Assembly (NCBI GenBank): GCA_958299035.1
Contig: CATQJL010000112.1
Coordinates: forward strand, 41,854,833-41,918,832
Source: Cylicocyclus nassatus
Taxonomy: Eukaryota; Nematoda; Chromadorea; Rhabditida; Strongylidae
Length of the DNA: 64,000 bases
Direction: 5' to 3'
This document shows, piece by piece, positions 10,571 to 22,969 of this stretch. A program made the position numbers and the translations under genes. The first letter of the stretch is position 1, and each line of letters begins with the position of its first letter. The notes beneath the pieces are model-generated. The model ran no database searches. It saw nothing but the letters and a program-made list of their open reading frames with translations, and was not told the origin of the DNA.

Positions 10571-12093
10571 GGGGGGACGGAACTTAGGAACCCGAACCTA
10601 ATGGGGGACGGAACTTAGGAACCCGAGCCTAATTAGCTCGATTCGGGGAGTGCCTGCAGGTTACAGTCATGCTCGCTGGCTCCGATTACTCACTAGAACG
10701 TAGCAACAATCTAAGCCCCGCCCCCTTGAGAGCCTGTTTGGAACCTAGCCAAGGAATGCTGAAAATCTCAATTGAATTTCAGGGCTGGCTCTAAGCCAAA
10801 AACCTTCAAAGTCATCGTACGAAGGTGAAATTAGGCTCAAACGAAAGAGAAAAACCGTGCCATCATCGTAAAGCAGCTACTGAATTGAACTGATTGAACA
10901 CAACATTTTCTTGGTTCAAAACATCATTCAAGTGTTAAATTACTGAGAAATTATTCAAAAAACCGTCAAGTTTCAGAAAAAATTTATTTGAGTGCTGAAT
11001 CCGGGCAAAAGACTAGAATATCATTCGAGAAATGACAGTTCAAAAACTCTCAAGATTGATAGTTATTTAAATGCTGAAATTTAGGCGAAAGACTAGAAAA
11101 TCAATTGCGAAACGACAGTTTATAAAATTCACAAAAATAAAAGTTTGTTTGTGTGCGTCTGGAAGTCTGGGCAAAAGACTAGAATATCAAGAAATGAAAA
11201 TCAAGAACTTCTCAGAAGTAATAGTTTTTTTGAGTGCTGAATTTCGAGCAAAACACATCAAGGAATGCCACTCAGTAGTTAAAACTACCACAATTGCCTG
11301 AAAATAAAGATTTACAAATTTTTTGAGCCGTGCTCATCAAAAAATAATGTTGTTATGCTCGATTAAGTGTTGAGGTCATTGCTTCCAGCATAATAGCAGG
11401 ATGTTCTTCGCATATCAGAATCGTCTGTCGTTGACAGACACAGCAGTATCATTAGTGAAGTTCTTGATTTTTCATTTCTTGATATTCTAGTCTTTTGCCC
11501 AGATTTCCGCACACAAAGAAACTTTTGTTTTTGAGAATTCTATAAACTGTCGTTTCGCAATTGATTTTCTAGTCCTTCGCCTAAATTTCAGCATTTCAGC
11601 AAATAGCTATCAATCTTGAGAAGTTTTTAAACTGCCATTTCTCTAATGTTATTCTAGTTTTTGGCTAGGATTTAGCACTCAAATATTTTTTTTGAAAAAC
11701 TTGACGGTTTTTTGAATTATTTCTCAGTAATTTAACACTTGAATAAAGTTGTGAACCAAGAAAATGTTGTGTTCAATCAGTTCAAATCAGTAGCTGCTTT
11801 ATGATGATGGCACGGTTTTTCTCTTTCGTTTGAGCCTAATTTCACCTTCGTGCGATGACTTTGAAGGTTTTTGGCTTAGAGCCAGCCCTGAAATTCAATT
11901 GAGATTTTCAGCATTCCTTGGCCAGGTTCCAAACAGGCTCTCAAGGGGGCGGGGCTTAGATTGTTGCTATGTCCTAGTGGGTAATCGGAGCCAGCGAGCA
12001 TGACTGTAACCTGCAGGCACTCCCCGAATCGAGCTAATTAGGCTCGGGTTCCTAAGTTCCGTCCCCCACTGGGTTCGGGTTCCTAAGTTACCG
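10571..12093. mobile_element. 1.5-kb foldback element with ~640-bp arms
   Basis: Bases from about 10571 to 11219 are near-perfect inverted copies of about 11457 to 12093, around a loop of roughly 240 bp. A 31-bp unit starting GGGGGACGGAACTTAGG is duplicated in tandem at the left tip (10572-10602 and 10603-10633). Inside each arm a unit of about 75-90 bp, marked by GGGCAAAAGACTAGAATAT-like text, recurs about three times (near 11005, 11085 and 11170 on the left). There is no transposase frame. It lies about 1.2 kb upstream of the ethanolaminephosphotransferase start. Confidence 0.85.
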
Positions 12094-12350
12094 CACCCGT
12101 TTTCAAGTGGCAAATCATGTATCATTTGTGGTTCAAAAATCCAGTTACGAGATCTCGTCCAAAGCGTCCTTCTACGAGTGAACCAATCAACCATTCAAAA
12201 ACAGTACGCTCTCTTGGTTCAACTTGGAAAATACAGAGTGAGCGTTTTGAGGAGATTTTCTTAGCCACGGATGAATATGTGAGCTGCCGCTTGAGCATTT
12301 GTTAGTGTTGTTTAGTGTCCTCGCGATTCAAGATTAACCGATATATACAG

Positions 12351-12385
12351 TGCTGGACAAAATTATAGGTCTACTCTAGAAAATG
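12351..12385. repeat. Solo Tc1/mariner-like terminal repeat
   Basis: The text CAGTGCTGGACAAAATTATA at about 12351 is a version of the end of the large foldback element at 61680-63225. No inverted partner was found nearby, so this looks like a truncated or solo end. Confidence 0.5.
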
Positions 12386-12689
12386 CCATAGCTCACTCTG
12401 TTATCAACAAAATGTTACAAAATTTAGTACAGCCGTCTGTTTGCCAGCCCACTATCAGTCATCAGAACGGGTTTCGTTTTCGTTTGATTTTTCAAGAAAA
12501 AGTATCTACACTTAGTGCCTGAATGTTGACTTTTGAATTGACAAAATGCGAGGGCAGAGAACCTCTTTTGCGTTCGACTGTCGACTGTTGTCACGAATTC
12601 CTTAACATAGGAAAATGCGCCCTGCTGCTGAGCGACTCACAAACAATAAGGTGCGTATCATGGGAACTCAATTCCACGTCTTGGTGGAT

Positions 12690-12880
12690 ACAAACACTTG
12701 ATCCAATTGATTCGCTTAATCCACTGCTTCACTATTGGTCAAATCAGCGAAATGACCAGTAGCAAAGTGGGTGAAGTGGATCAACTGGATATGCGTTTTG
12801 CCATTAGTCACTTCACTGTTTTGACCAATAGCGGAATGGGTGAAGTGGATCATGCGGACCAAGTGGATCAACAATGGCGC
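12690..12880. repeat. Inverted repeat with GTGGATCAA motifs
   Basis: The segment with TTGATCCACTT-like and CACTATTGGTCAAA-like text near 12695-12745 is mirrored at about 12815-12875 (TTTTGACCAATAG, then AAGTGGATCAA). GTGAAGTGGATCA also occurs twice on the same strand. It is a small foldback of unknown type, about 400 bp upstream of the ethanolaminephosphotransferase start. Confidence 0.5.
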
Positions 12881-13242
12881 GTGCCATTGCCTTCATTGGT
12901 GCTGACCCAGTACAAAATTTTGACCCGCGGTGGGGCAGCGATTTGTCCGCGTAGCACTTTTGCAGCCACAATGGGTTTTTACGCTTGCAGACATCGACCT
13001 GCTGATGGTGGAAAGAGATGTAAAGGACGCGGGAAGCAGTGAGGCTTGCAGGGACTTCGCGACAGGTGGCGTGACAGCAACTGAAGGTGACGTCTTCTCA
13101 GACCAGCAATACCGCTATCTTCGTTCCGTATCTCGAGTTTCTCGCCTAACTTACTCTTTCACCGTGCTTATCAGTCGATTGATAACCTCTGCTACACCAT
13201 CGCTTTTTTTGCCAAGTACAGCTGTAAATATCAGTCTAAAAA

Positions 13243-13253
13243 GTTACTTTCAG
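13243..13253 (+). promoter_or_regulatory. Candidate trans-splice acceptor before the EPT1-like gene
   Basis: GTTACTTTCAG ends 32 bases before the chosen ATG (13286) and has the look of a nematode 3' splice site. In nematodes such an unpaired acceptor just upstream of a start usually receives a spliced leader. This is inference; an upstream 5' UTR exon is the alternative. Confidence 0.4.
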
Positions 13254-13285
13254 GAGTTGTTGAGCAGAAGAGGCGGAAGCTGCTC

Positions 13286-16200
13286 ATGGGGCTCTTCGAC
13301 ACTCCTTATTTGTCTTCTTCACAACTTCAAGGATTCAGTTCATATAAGGTACCAGGTCATGCGACTTTGTGCGTATAAAATTCACAAATTTTTTAAATAG
13401 ACCAGACTGAAAGTCTATGATTGGTTTCCAGATTCGTGTGGAGGTGTATTGCAGACTTTCCCTGATAACAAAGGTAAACTTGTTAAACCTCCACGTCATT
13501 GCATTGCTTTTCGTCCTCTCTCGCTAGCAAAAACCGCCACGCGGTGAGTCGGCAAGACTCCACCTCCACACCAATCTGGAAGCCGATAGATATTAGGTGC
13601 ATCTGTAATTTTCTGCTCCAACTGAATTTCGGAACTCCACAAGTGTGAACAAGTTAAAACCTGTGTTCACTTTGTATGAAACGAAGAACAAGTCTGGTTT
13701 TAGCTCATGCATTTCGACAGGTTTTAGCTGTTATTTCACTCCAATTTATGTTTGAAATCAGATAAATGGGCCTCAACTTGTTCAGCGTGCGTTCACATCT
13801 CCTTGAGACTTTTTGATCTGCGAGTCGACAATCTTACTTTGATATTTGATGTGTTGGACATTCGATGCGTGCCTCAAGATCTGCGAGATCTTTTCCATGC
13901 TTGTCATTAGTGCGCTCGCATCCACTAGGCTGTGATGTTGACGACTGCAGCCGATAGCCGGTCCGAATAGTGTGCCTTTCGTGAAATAAGTTCATTTCAC
14001 GTGAATGTGTGGCGAATATCAGGACGTTTCTGGATACGCACGCATATGCCTTCGTGCCTGCTCACATGTGTGTTTCTGGCAAGGATTCGGTTACTCTTAT
14101 AACACTGCGTTTCACATCTTAACCGAATAGTATGTCGAATATCATGCTGTTTGAGCTTTCTTGTTTTGCTTTTTCATCGCTCTCCCGAAAAGCGTTGATA
14201 TTAGCCCCCAAACATCCTGAAAATCGCACTAACTTAGTTATTCTTGGATATATGGACATGTAGCATTTTTACTAACTTGTTTGCAGTACTCATGCGTAGA
14301 TTCGAGCCCCATAGCTGTGTATATCTCACATCCATTTTGGAACTGGATAGTGCAGGTGGGTTGAATCCTTTCATCTTTTCTGCATGGATTATGCATCTAT
14401 TACTTCCGTTCTTTTCTAGTTTTACCCTCGAAACTGGGCCCCGAATGCGTTGACTCTTTTGGGTTGGGCCTTTGTGATGGGCCTCTTCGTGTTTGAAACT
14501 GTTCTCGATTATGATCTCACCGCAAACAATGATGGATCTGAACACCCCATTCCTAACTGGTAGGCGACACCTATTCAAAAAGAAATGTTGTTGACACTTC
14601 TGCGCCCATTGTTACTACCACATAGAAAAATAGTAGTGGAGCTAGTAGATTTGTTCATTCTTTTTCGTTTCCATTCTGTCATTAGTTTTGCCCGTGCTTT
14701 TAACTTAGACTATGGCCATAATTTATCAGTGTTACTCGTGTTATGCGCAACCGTTTTCATTGCTGTTGAGTAGTGAAATGATCACAAATGAGTCTCATTC
14801 TAGAACGCACTCTCTTGGACTGGTGAGTACCACGAGTTACACGGGTAACACTGGAAGTATAGCCAAAGCCTTACAAATTATCTTCCTAAGAGATCGGCCA
14901 TACGTTGCCAACAACTGTTGCCAGGGTTCCCGGCATTGCTGACGTCGCCGGGGTTGCTGAGGTTCCTTGCTTAGATAGCACGTAATACACAAAGGCTACA
15001 GTGATCTCCTACAGCGATCGGCAACCTCAGCAACCCCTGCAATCCTGTCAACAGCTGCCGTTCGCTAAAGGAGAAGAATGCTTACTCCACTTCTCGATTT
15101 AAAATCATTTATCTTTGAAATCAACTAATTCAATGTTACATTTTCGTGCTCGGAGTCGTAGTTATCAGGTTTTGGTTGATCGCTGCAATATTCACATGGA
15201 TTGGTTTCACCCTCGACGGCACAGACGGCAAGCAAGCTAGGCGCATAGGAGCATCAGGACCGACAGGGGAATTGTGTGAGTCCATTATCCATGATGTATT
15301 TATGTTATTTATGATTATTGACTTTCAGTCGATCACGGACTTGACTCATGGTCGACTGTCCCGTTTACAATAACAATTTTCTCAGTTTTTGGAAGAGGAG
15401 AGTTTAGGTCAGAATGCTTATGTTGCCATCATTATTTGATATAAAAAAAAGTTCTTTAGCCATGGTCCAATACCAAAGTAAGCAATTTAAGAAAAAACAG
15501 TAAGAAAAATTAGTTTCAAATCTATACAACACTTTACCAAGAAATTTATTGCATATTGTGATTGGGGTAAGGTGTTTCCATTACTTATTTGAGAGCCGTG
15601 ATATGGCCATTTGCTTGCAATTGGGGAAATTCTCGCCTATTGGGGTACAGGGTCAATTAACATAATGCAGCTATCGTGGGCCCAGATAGTCCATACAGAA
15701 ACTAAGTCAGTAGCTTCGACAGTTTGCCATTTGTTAAGTAGATGTTTTTCCAAACGTACTTTTGGTTGCGTTTCCTGGGATGTCGAAAATATGTAAAGGT
15801 TTGCGTTCAACTTGCCATTTTCGTACTTTGCTGCTACTTTTTTCGTATTGAAGGGATTTTTTTTGATTATTTCTGTGCAAATGTACGATTTAATAAATGC
15901 CTCGTACATGACTCTATCCTAATAGCTTGGGTGCCGCCTCACTCAGTTTTTCAGTTGCTGCATTAAATTGCTGCTCTTGATCTCCGAAGCTCGTGAACCG
16001 CACTGTTGTTGCGAGAAAGATAGTGCTCAAATATATTATAGAGTTACGAATGAAGAAAAGAAACATGAAGGCAAAGAAAAGGCTGAATTGTCTAGTAAAT
16101 TGGCTTATCATCACAAAAATCTGAGTTGCAAGAAAATATCGAGCGCCACAGTACCTGAGAGTGATAAATACTGGGAACACAGTTTGTCCTCAACACTTCT

Positions 16201-19200
16201 TCATCATATTGAGCTACTTTCAAATATGTGTTGGAGAGTTCACACAATTTCCTAACTATGCGAGAACCCTTGAATAATTTGTTCATCAACAATTTAGCGT
16301 CCCGTGTGTCCGCTTACTGGCAGTACTCATAAGCGTGCAGGTTGTCTTTCTAGTCACTCACTGGGAGAAGTACAACACAGGAGTGTTGTTCCTTTCCTGG
16401 GGATATGATGCTAGTCAATATGTGAGTTTCACTTCTTCGACTCCCAGTGAGTAGAATAAGCATGAATGTTAATTTCCAGATGCTAACTTTCGTGTATCTT
16501 TTCACCTACTTCGTTGGCTACAAATGGTTCAAACGTTACGCGTTCGAGGGTATTACTGTAGCTATGGTTTTCGAATCCAGCTTTTATTGTGCGTTTGATA
16601 TAATTTTTTCACATGTGACCATAAATTTTTGATTTCAGTAGCTTGCATGGTATCTATATGCATGTCAGCTTATAACATGTGGCATTCCTACTCTATAGAA
16701 AAAACTTTCAAGCAGGTGCGTTTTTACTTCGTTTTCTGTCCTTATACATAGTAACATAAGTTTCAATGCATACATCGTTACTTATTCTGCTTGCAAGAGC
16801 ACAAGTATGTCTTGCCCATGAAATGGAGTGCACGTAGTCTGGGATAAATACAGGCCGATTTGCACGACCGTTGCTGCCAGAGAAAATTTTTGCCTGCTGT
16901 CAATTGCTACGCACATCTCCGTTCCTCGTTCCTGTTCCAGCGGTTTCGGGGCGGGTACAAGTACGCTTGAGCGCGGTCTTTGCGGTTGTAGACTTCAGAT
17001 GGGTGGTTTACAAAGCCATCTTTGTTAGTAATCGTGGTCTTTGCGCTACCTGTAGACTGATGTTACTCAACTCGCCCTTCAAGGAAGGAGCGTGCGTCGG
17101 CGTCTGTGGATGTTGTTTTGCATTGAGGTACATTCTATAGTGTGCTCATGGCATCTTCAATGGGAATCGTCGTAGATCCGTCTTTGTCTGCTCAATGACA
17201 TATTAAGGGCGACCTGACATAGGTTTTTCTGCCATGCTAGGTAGGATTTGACGTCCAAGGCAGTCATTCCCTACTTGACTACTCTGGATTTATTTCGTGA
17301 AGAGGGCACTCTGTCAACGACAGCTTTTCATACTTTGTGGGTCGTTGACCGGTTTAGATGATAGACCGCCAGCGACTTCATTCACAGGAGTGGATGTAGC
17401 GTGCTCAACTTTTAGCGCTTACCGGGATTGGAGCTTGGAAATTTTGAGTTCTTAGGGATCGGCCATACTGTTCCTGCTATTCCTTCGACTCCTGCGATTC
17501 CTGGGAGTTCCGCACAGTTTATACGCCGCTTAAATGAGCGCGTGTTGCGTGTTACGTGTTGTTTTACGCAACACGCGCTCATTTAAGCGGCGTCTGAACT
17601 GTGCGGGACTCACAGGAATCGCAGGAATAGCAGGAATAGTATGGCCGATCCCTTATGTTCTATACCAAGGCATACTGGTGTTGACCTCGTCTCCTACTGA
17701 AATTCAACTTCGTACTACATATCGAAATGGAAAACCACCTAGAACAACTCAGTTGAAGTCTCGCGCGGCTCGGGAGAATGACAACCCTGGGATATTCATC
17801 GTTCGCGGTTCCCCTACATAAGCTCAGTCCAGATCTGTGCTTTGCAGCTTCGATATCAATAACCCGCTTTTCCAGACGTGAAAAGACGTTTGGGCGGGTC
17901 TCGAAAGTGGCTGCTGGAGACAGTAATCTAATTGCCGCCGAGATGGGAAGGTGTCCCCACTCACGAGCCATTTGCGCTCCAGTGTGCAGGCATACGCCGT
18001 CCGCCCAAATAGCCTTTTCACGTCTTGAAAGGCGGATGATTTATATCCTTTAAAGCTGCAAATCACAGTCTTTGACTTACCTCATCCAGGGGAACCGGAA
18101 ACGATGAATATCCCAAAGTTTAATTTTGCCTAGCCGCTGCTTAACATCTCATCGTAGCCGAATCCGATTTTTTCAACACAGTGTTTGCGTGATTTCCTCT
18201 GTCCATGTCAGCTCCCCCCTCATTCGAGTGACATTCCTTGGGACAGGGTAAGCAAATCTGCGCATCTGACTACCCCACCTTCATCTGATTGATACATCGA
18301 GTGATTTGTAGTTTATTCGTAGTCGAATAATTCAATCCAAGTTTCTGCGTGGGCAAGTCAACGTCACAAAATACTGGGCAATGACTGGTCCGATTGAAAA
18401 GGGTACGAACGGGTAAGGGTTAAGAATTCAACTTTTCGGCCAGAGTGAATCCTCTGCGCTTGCTAGGGCTTGTCATTTTCCACATAATAAGTCCGGGTAT
18501 TGACATCGAGTTTTTTTTATGTTTTGCCGCAAGACCTCATACTGTGCTATGTTTGTTTTCGGCAAATTTCGTTTTTTAAAAATAGCTGCAACATAATCTT
18601 GCAGCCATCGCTCTATGAGGCTTCTCGTCCAGTTTTCTCAAGCATTGCTTTATTCACGATCTCATTGGCATGGGCTTCGCTTTCTCCAACAGATGTTTGC
18701 TCGACGGATCCTCGAGTATTTTTCATGGCTATGGGCACCGTATTCAGTAACATCGCAGTAAGTCCGGCTCTCTTGCTTCTTGGTAAAAAAGAATGCCTAT
18801 CGCAAATAATTTCTAGCATTTTTGAGTTTAGTGCCGTTTGATCATCGCGCAGATGACTAATCATCGCTGTGAAGTCATGAACATGTTGCTGGTGCTTTAC
18901 GCATTTTCTGCAGGTCTGTAGTTGTGATTTTCACCCAAACTTAGGAGAGGTTATTGTATTTTTTCCTTTTCAGGACTGGCGATGTTGATGCCTTACATGG
19001 AGCTTGTGATTTTGCGACTTATGTGTTTTCTCGTTATTGCACTCCACGTGCATTATGGCATTTGTGTGGTGAGTTGCGACTGGCTTGTAGGACTGTCTTC
19101 TTTTTGTCAGATTACCGATAACAAAACTGTAAGGTTCAGTAAGCGTATACTCGTTATGATTGATGCAGAGCGTGAGAAAAAAATTTTTTTGGTGAAGATA

Positions 19201-19358
19201 GCTGTTCACCATTAATCATTGTCGCTGCATATGATTAATGTATTTTTATCTGTTGTATTTTTACTGATGGTAAGCAGTTTCAGGTTCGCCAACTCTGTGA
19301 TCACTTTAAAATCTACGCGTTCGACGTCTCCTATCTGCAGAAGCAATCGCAGCAATAA
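13286..19358 (+). CDS. Ethanolaminephosphotransferase (EPT1/SELENOI-like CDP-alcohol phosphotransferase)
   Basis: It transfers phosphoethanolamine from CDP-ethanolamine to diacylglycerol, the last Kennedy-pathway step, in ER/Golgi membranes. Exons: 13286-13348, 14287-14355, 14420-14559, 15169-15275, 15329-15407, 16298-16421, 16480-16588, 16639-16715, 18605-18757, 18832-18913, 18974-19068, 19284-19358. All junctions have GT..AG and keep phase, giving 390 residues (human SELENOI 397). The CDP-alcohol phosphotransferase signature DGx2ARx8Gx3Dx3D is complete at residues ~110-132. The family blocks [31 protein letters not shown] and HVHYG are present, with about eight to ten hydrophobic helices. 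The start is the ATG opening [17 protein letters not shown], like family N-termini. No selenocysteine tail. A choline/ethanolamine dual specificity cannot be excluded. AATAAA overlaps the stop; another lies near 19543. Confidence 0.93.
13423..13584. repeat. Inverted-repeat element in EPT1-like intron 1
   Basis: The 24-bp text GGTTTCCAGATTCGTGTGG.. at 13423-13446 is mirrored with two or three changes at 13561-13584. It begins 75 bp after the exon 1 donor. It is probably a small MITE. Confidence 0.6.
14888..15062. repeat. Imperfect inverted repeat in EPT1-like intron 3
   Basis: The left half (GATCGGCCATACG, then CAACTGTTGCC and GGGGTTGCTGAGGTT) is mirrored by AACCTCAGCAACCCC and GTCAACAGCTGCC on the right. 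The outer GATCGGCCATAC is shared with the hairpin at 17454-17653, so the two may belong to one family. Confidence 0.5.
17454..17653. mobile_element. 200-bp strong hairpin element in EPT1-like intron 8
   Basis: The ends are AGGGATCGGCCATACT and its inverted copy. The core arms 17523-17550 and 17566-17593 are perfect 28-bp complements around a 15-base loop. Inner tandem-like GGAATAGCA/GGAATCGCA units flank the core. No open frame is of interest. Confidence 0.8.
17785..18118. repeat. Second foldback in EPT1-like intron 8
   Basis: Text around 17787-17818 (GGGATATTCATCGTT.., GGTTCCCC) is mirrored at 18088-18118, and the TTTGCAGCTT and CAGACGTGAAAAG blocks are mirrored further in (near 18010-18062). 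The palindrome is imperfect, about 330 bp, and starts 130 bp after the preceding hairpin. Confidence 0.6.
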
Positions 19359-20218
19359 ATCACAGAATTTTCAATAATCTCGTGTCCAACACCATCTCAA
19401 AACTTGCAATATATGATTCTAAACCGTTGCCCTCCAGGATCTTAATTAATGTACGTAGTACCGCTAGTGTTTTATTGTTGATGATCTTTGCTCAAGGCTG
19501 TGCTGGTTGTCTTTCTCCTTTGGACATAGTATTAGATTTCTAATAAATTTTTTGTGTGTTCATTGCCTCTCTAAGTCTGAGCTCATAAAGCTCAACGATA
19601 AGGATACAAACACTTTTTCTAGTGCTCTCTGATATTATCATTGAGAAGAAAAGAAAAAGCGGCACCCAGAAAACAAGCTTCATCTTAAAGTTTCATAGGT
19701 CATGTCTACGTGAGTCAATGAATAATCTGTCAACCTTCGCTCCAAAGTAGAAATTATGGGGATATATCACTATAGTAGTACATCACTATATCTGGCGATA
19801 TCAATCGACAGCACTTGTTTGACTCTTTCGAGCCAGATGTAGTTCACTTCATTACGCTGTTCTTACAGATTTCTTACAAAAATCTTGTGGGGGGGGGGGG
19901 GTGGACGTCGCAAGATAACTTGAAAAACTATTAGGTTGTCCCAAACGTAAATCTCTTTCATAAAGGAATCACTTATTTTTCCAAAAGAATTAGGGTATTA
20001 TTTAAGAGCAAAGCAAGCTCTTCAAATTGACAACCAATGACCACTAATCCACCTAAATCATAACATATGTAAAGTTTATAGCTGAACAGTTAAATTCCCT
20101 GAGAATCGGATTTCCTGTTCATTATGCAGTAGACATATGAGAGATGAAAATGGCCCGATAAGAGAATGTCGCCTTTTTCGAGATTTCCATTCAGACTCGG
20201 TATTTTTCCATCAACAAG
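19359..20218. other. Downstream of EPT1-like gene; solo mariner-type end near 19932
   Basis: AATAAA occurs near 19543. A run of 12 G lies near 19890. TATTAGGTTGTCCCAAACGT near 19932 matches the usual outer end of mariner elements, with no inverted partner seen. No gene is recognised. Confidence 0.45.
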
Positions 20219-20462
20219 GCACATATAGAGGTATAATTTCAGAGTCATACTTACGAAAGCTACAGTATACAACTACAGAGGAGGTAAGGCCGGAGTGCCA
20301 TTTTTTTATTTTCTCATTTCTATGCACAAAAAAATGTATATAGAAAACGAAACGAGAGAATAGTCCAAAATGCCAGACTCCGCCCGTAGCTCCTCTGCAA
20401 TTGTATAGTGTAGCTTTCGTGAGTATGTGAGTATGACTCTGAAATCTTACCTCTATATGTGC
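20219..20462. mobile_element. Palindromic MITE, 244 bp
   Basis: The left end GCACATATAGAGGTATAATT is mirrored at the right end, and pairing with small gaps continues for about 85 bp. A diverged relative of one half seems present near 23385-23475 (shared ACTCCGCC, AGCTTTCGTA and CTCTGAAATC in order). Confidence 0.7.
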
Positions 20463-20584
20463 TCTGGTAATCGAGTAACATCTAGATTAACATAAGGAAC
20501 CCAAAAAGGTCTGCGTTTATACAAAAAAAGTGACATTCTTGCATTTTCGGACTATTTCTGTAACTATAACTGCTGTATGAAGGA

Positions 20585-21700
20585 CAGTTTGGAGCTTCGT
20601 AGAATTTTTTTTTTGGAGAAAAGCTGGTGAGGCCTCATATAATAGGTCGGAAAAATTCTTTCCCTTTTCCAACCCCATAAAATCAGGTGGAACAAAGGAC
20701 GCAGATGTTCTAAGGACTACCAGACGCAGTTTCTTCCTCTTTTCACCAGTCATGTTTTAATACCATTTGCTTTGATGGTTTCTGAGATAATTGCCGAAAT
20801 TTCAAACTCATGGTTTTTACCATGCCCAACTTTGGCAATTTTTCTAAATATTCATTATGAACATTTGGAAAAGCTTTGATAGCTATTAGGTAGCGTAAAC
20901 AATGTGAAATTCAATGCAATTTTCTCGCACCTTCAATCAGCTTCTTAGTGTTTTTAGGATAACTTTTCCAAAGGTCTTCAATTTTGCGAAGTCGCAAAAT
21001 TCACAAAGGCTCCAAACACTAAAAAATCGTCGGAATTTGATACTAGCACAGTTCGATTATGATTATACATTAACTTCATAAGGCAATAGAGCGTTTGCCG
21101 CTTCGAAGTATCAAATCTGGCATTTTGCGGATACAGCCTGGGCGGGTTCAAAATCATGAATTACAATAATTTTATCGCTGAAGACTTCACGAATTGAAAC
21201 GAGGAGAAAAAGCTGCATCGAATGACATCTCAATTTTGCGCCGTTTTATGTTCTATGGGTCTTAGCATCACCAAAGTGGAATTCGATAGCATCAGAAAAA
21301 CAGTTTAAAAAATTTTTAAGGCTAGCTATAGACCCCGAAAAATTGCATTACATTGCGCTTTTTCTACTCTGTCTGATTGCTATTGAAGCTTTTCCAAAGG
21401 CTAAAAAAGAATAGTGTAAAAAATTGCCAAAATTGGACATGGTAAAAACCATGGGTCCGAAATTTCGGCGATTATCTCAAAAACCACTGGAACAAATGTT
21501 CCCAAAAAATGACTAGTGGAAAGAGGAAGAAAAATTGCTTCTGGCAGTTCCTAAGCATTTGCCTGCCTTTATTTCACTTGATTTTATGGCAGTTTGAAAA
21601 AACGGAAAGAACTTTTCAGCCGACCTAATATTATTTGAGGTAGTCCTCATCGTGTTGACACTGTATCAAAGTCTGCTGTAGTAACTCCAAATTTTAAATT
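20585..21700. mobile_element. ~1.1-kb mariner-like foldback MITE
   Basis: The block ATAGGTCGGAAAAATTCTTTCC near 20642 is mirrored by GGAAAGAACTTTTCAGCCGACCTAAT near 21605. Long imperfect inner arms follow, for example ATGGTTTTTACCATGCCCAA against TTGGACATGGTAAAAACCAT. The TTAGGTCGG ends resemble mariner termini. There is no intact transposase frame. The exact outer limits are uncertain. Confidence 0.65.
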
Positions 21701-22750
21701 GGTTATTGATCCTTTCGAAATTAATGTTGACATAGAGTGTTATCTACTTGCCCAGTAACCTTCAACAGTTATTGACATCGTGAGCAAAGTAAACAAAATG
21801 ACTGTGACAAACAGAATTTGGAAGTTAACGAGTGATCTTGAGAGCAACCCAAAGGCAGCAGGTAATTCCACCTTGAAAGTAGAAAGTATCACCCGTGGAC
21901 AACAGCAACAAAAACCTGGACTATGTCGCTAGAGAGATTTATGATTAAACTTAATTTGGATGGAATTCTATTAGGAGTGCTTATATTTCAAAGTGCCATG
22001 ACTTTTGTTATGTGTAGCATTTGTTTATTTCAGTGATGTCAATAAGATTAAGTTGTCAGTTTTTGTCAACAAATGAAAGTTATCAAAAAGGTCATAAGAG
22101 GTTATACATCATGTAACTTTTATTGTATGAATAAAATTGTATGTTACACTCAAGATGTTATTATAACGAAATCAGATAGTTGGATGAAAATTCGAGAATT
22201 ATAAGTGTTGGTGGAGACATTCAGTCAAGTTGAAATTGCATTAATTGGAAAGAGTAGGTCATAAAATTGAAACAAACAGTAAATTCAGATTCTACTAGAC
22301 CTTCTAGCATTTTTCACGACTGAAATGAGAGAAGGTCTAGGTTTTGTCTTATAGGTTTACCTTCATCAGCTTGTATAATGACGATTTGTCAATAATAGCT
22401 TTTACCTCCATTACTATAAAGTGAATTTGATCATCAAAAATCTTTGAATGAAACGATGTTATCAATACTGGAGAATTTTACGGATTTTCAGAAATTTGAC
22501 AATCTTACACAAACCAACATTGCGGAAGAGTAGAATTTGGCTTTGTTTTTGCATACCGGAGGCAAATGTCCGCCATTTCGTTTGATTTTCAGTTTGTAAA
22601 TGGTGAAAATGCTCTATCTTCTTTCCAGAGTCTGTTGATGTTTGACATTCACTACACAACGAGAAAACAGTACTCAAGGTACACTCACAATAGCATAAGA
22701 ATTTCAAAAAAGTCAAAACAAAAGTAGACACTACCGACATGCTGCCTAGA

Positions 22751-22961
22751 CAGGGCTCGGCACGAGGTGGCTTACAAGCAAGCTGGATATCGTTTTTGGG
22801 ACGAAAAGCAAAGGGGGTTTCGTTTTTGTGACCGAAGAGACACGGAAAATTGGTAAAAGGAAATTTGGTTGAGGGTCAAAGGGGACTTCGTAAAAATTCC
22901 CAAAAGTCAAGGGGGACTTCGTTTTTTCCATTTTCATCTAGCCACCTCGTGCCGAGCCCTG
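22751..22961. mobile_element. hAT-type MITE with 8-bp target duplication
   Basis: The termini are CAGGGCTCGGCACGAGGTGG and its exact inverse. The flanking octamer TGCCTAGA is present on both sides (22743-22750 and 22962-22969), the 8-bp target duplication typical of hAT elements. It is 211 bp long, with degenerate GGGGACTTCGT repeats inside. A relative lies at 40738-40942. Confidence 0.9.
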
Positions 22962-22969
22962 TGCCTAGA

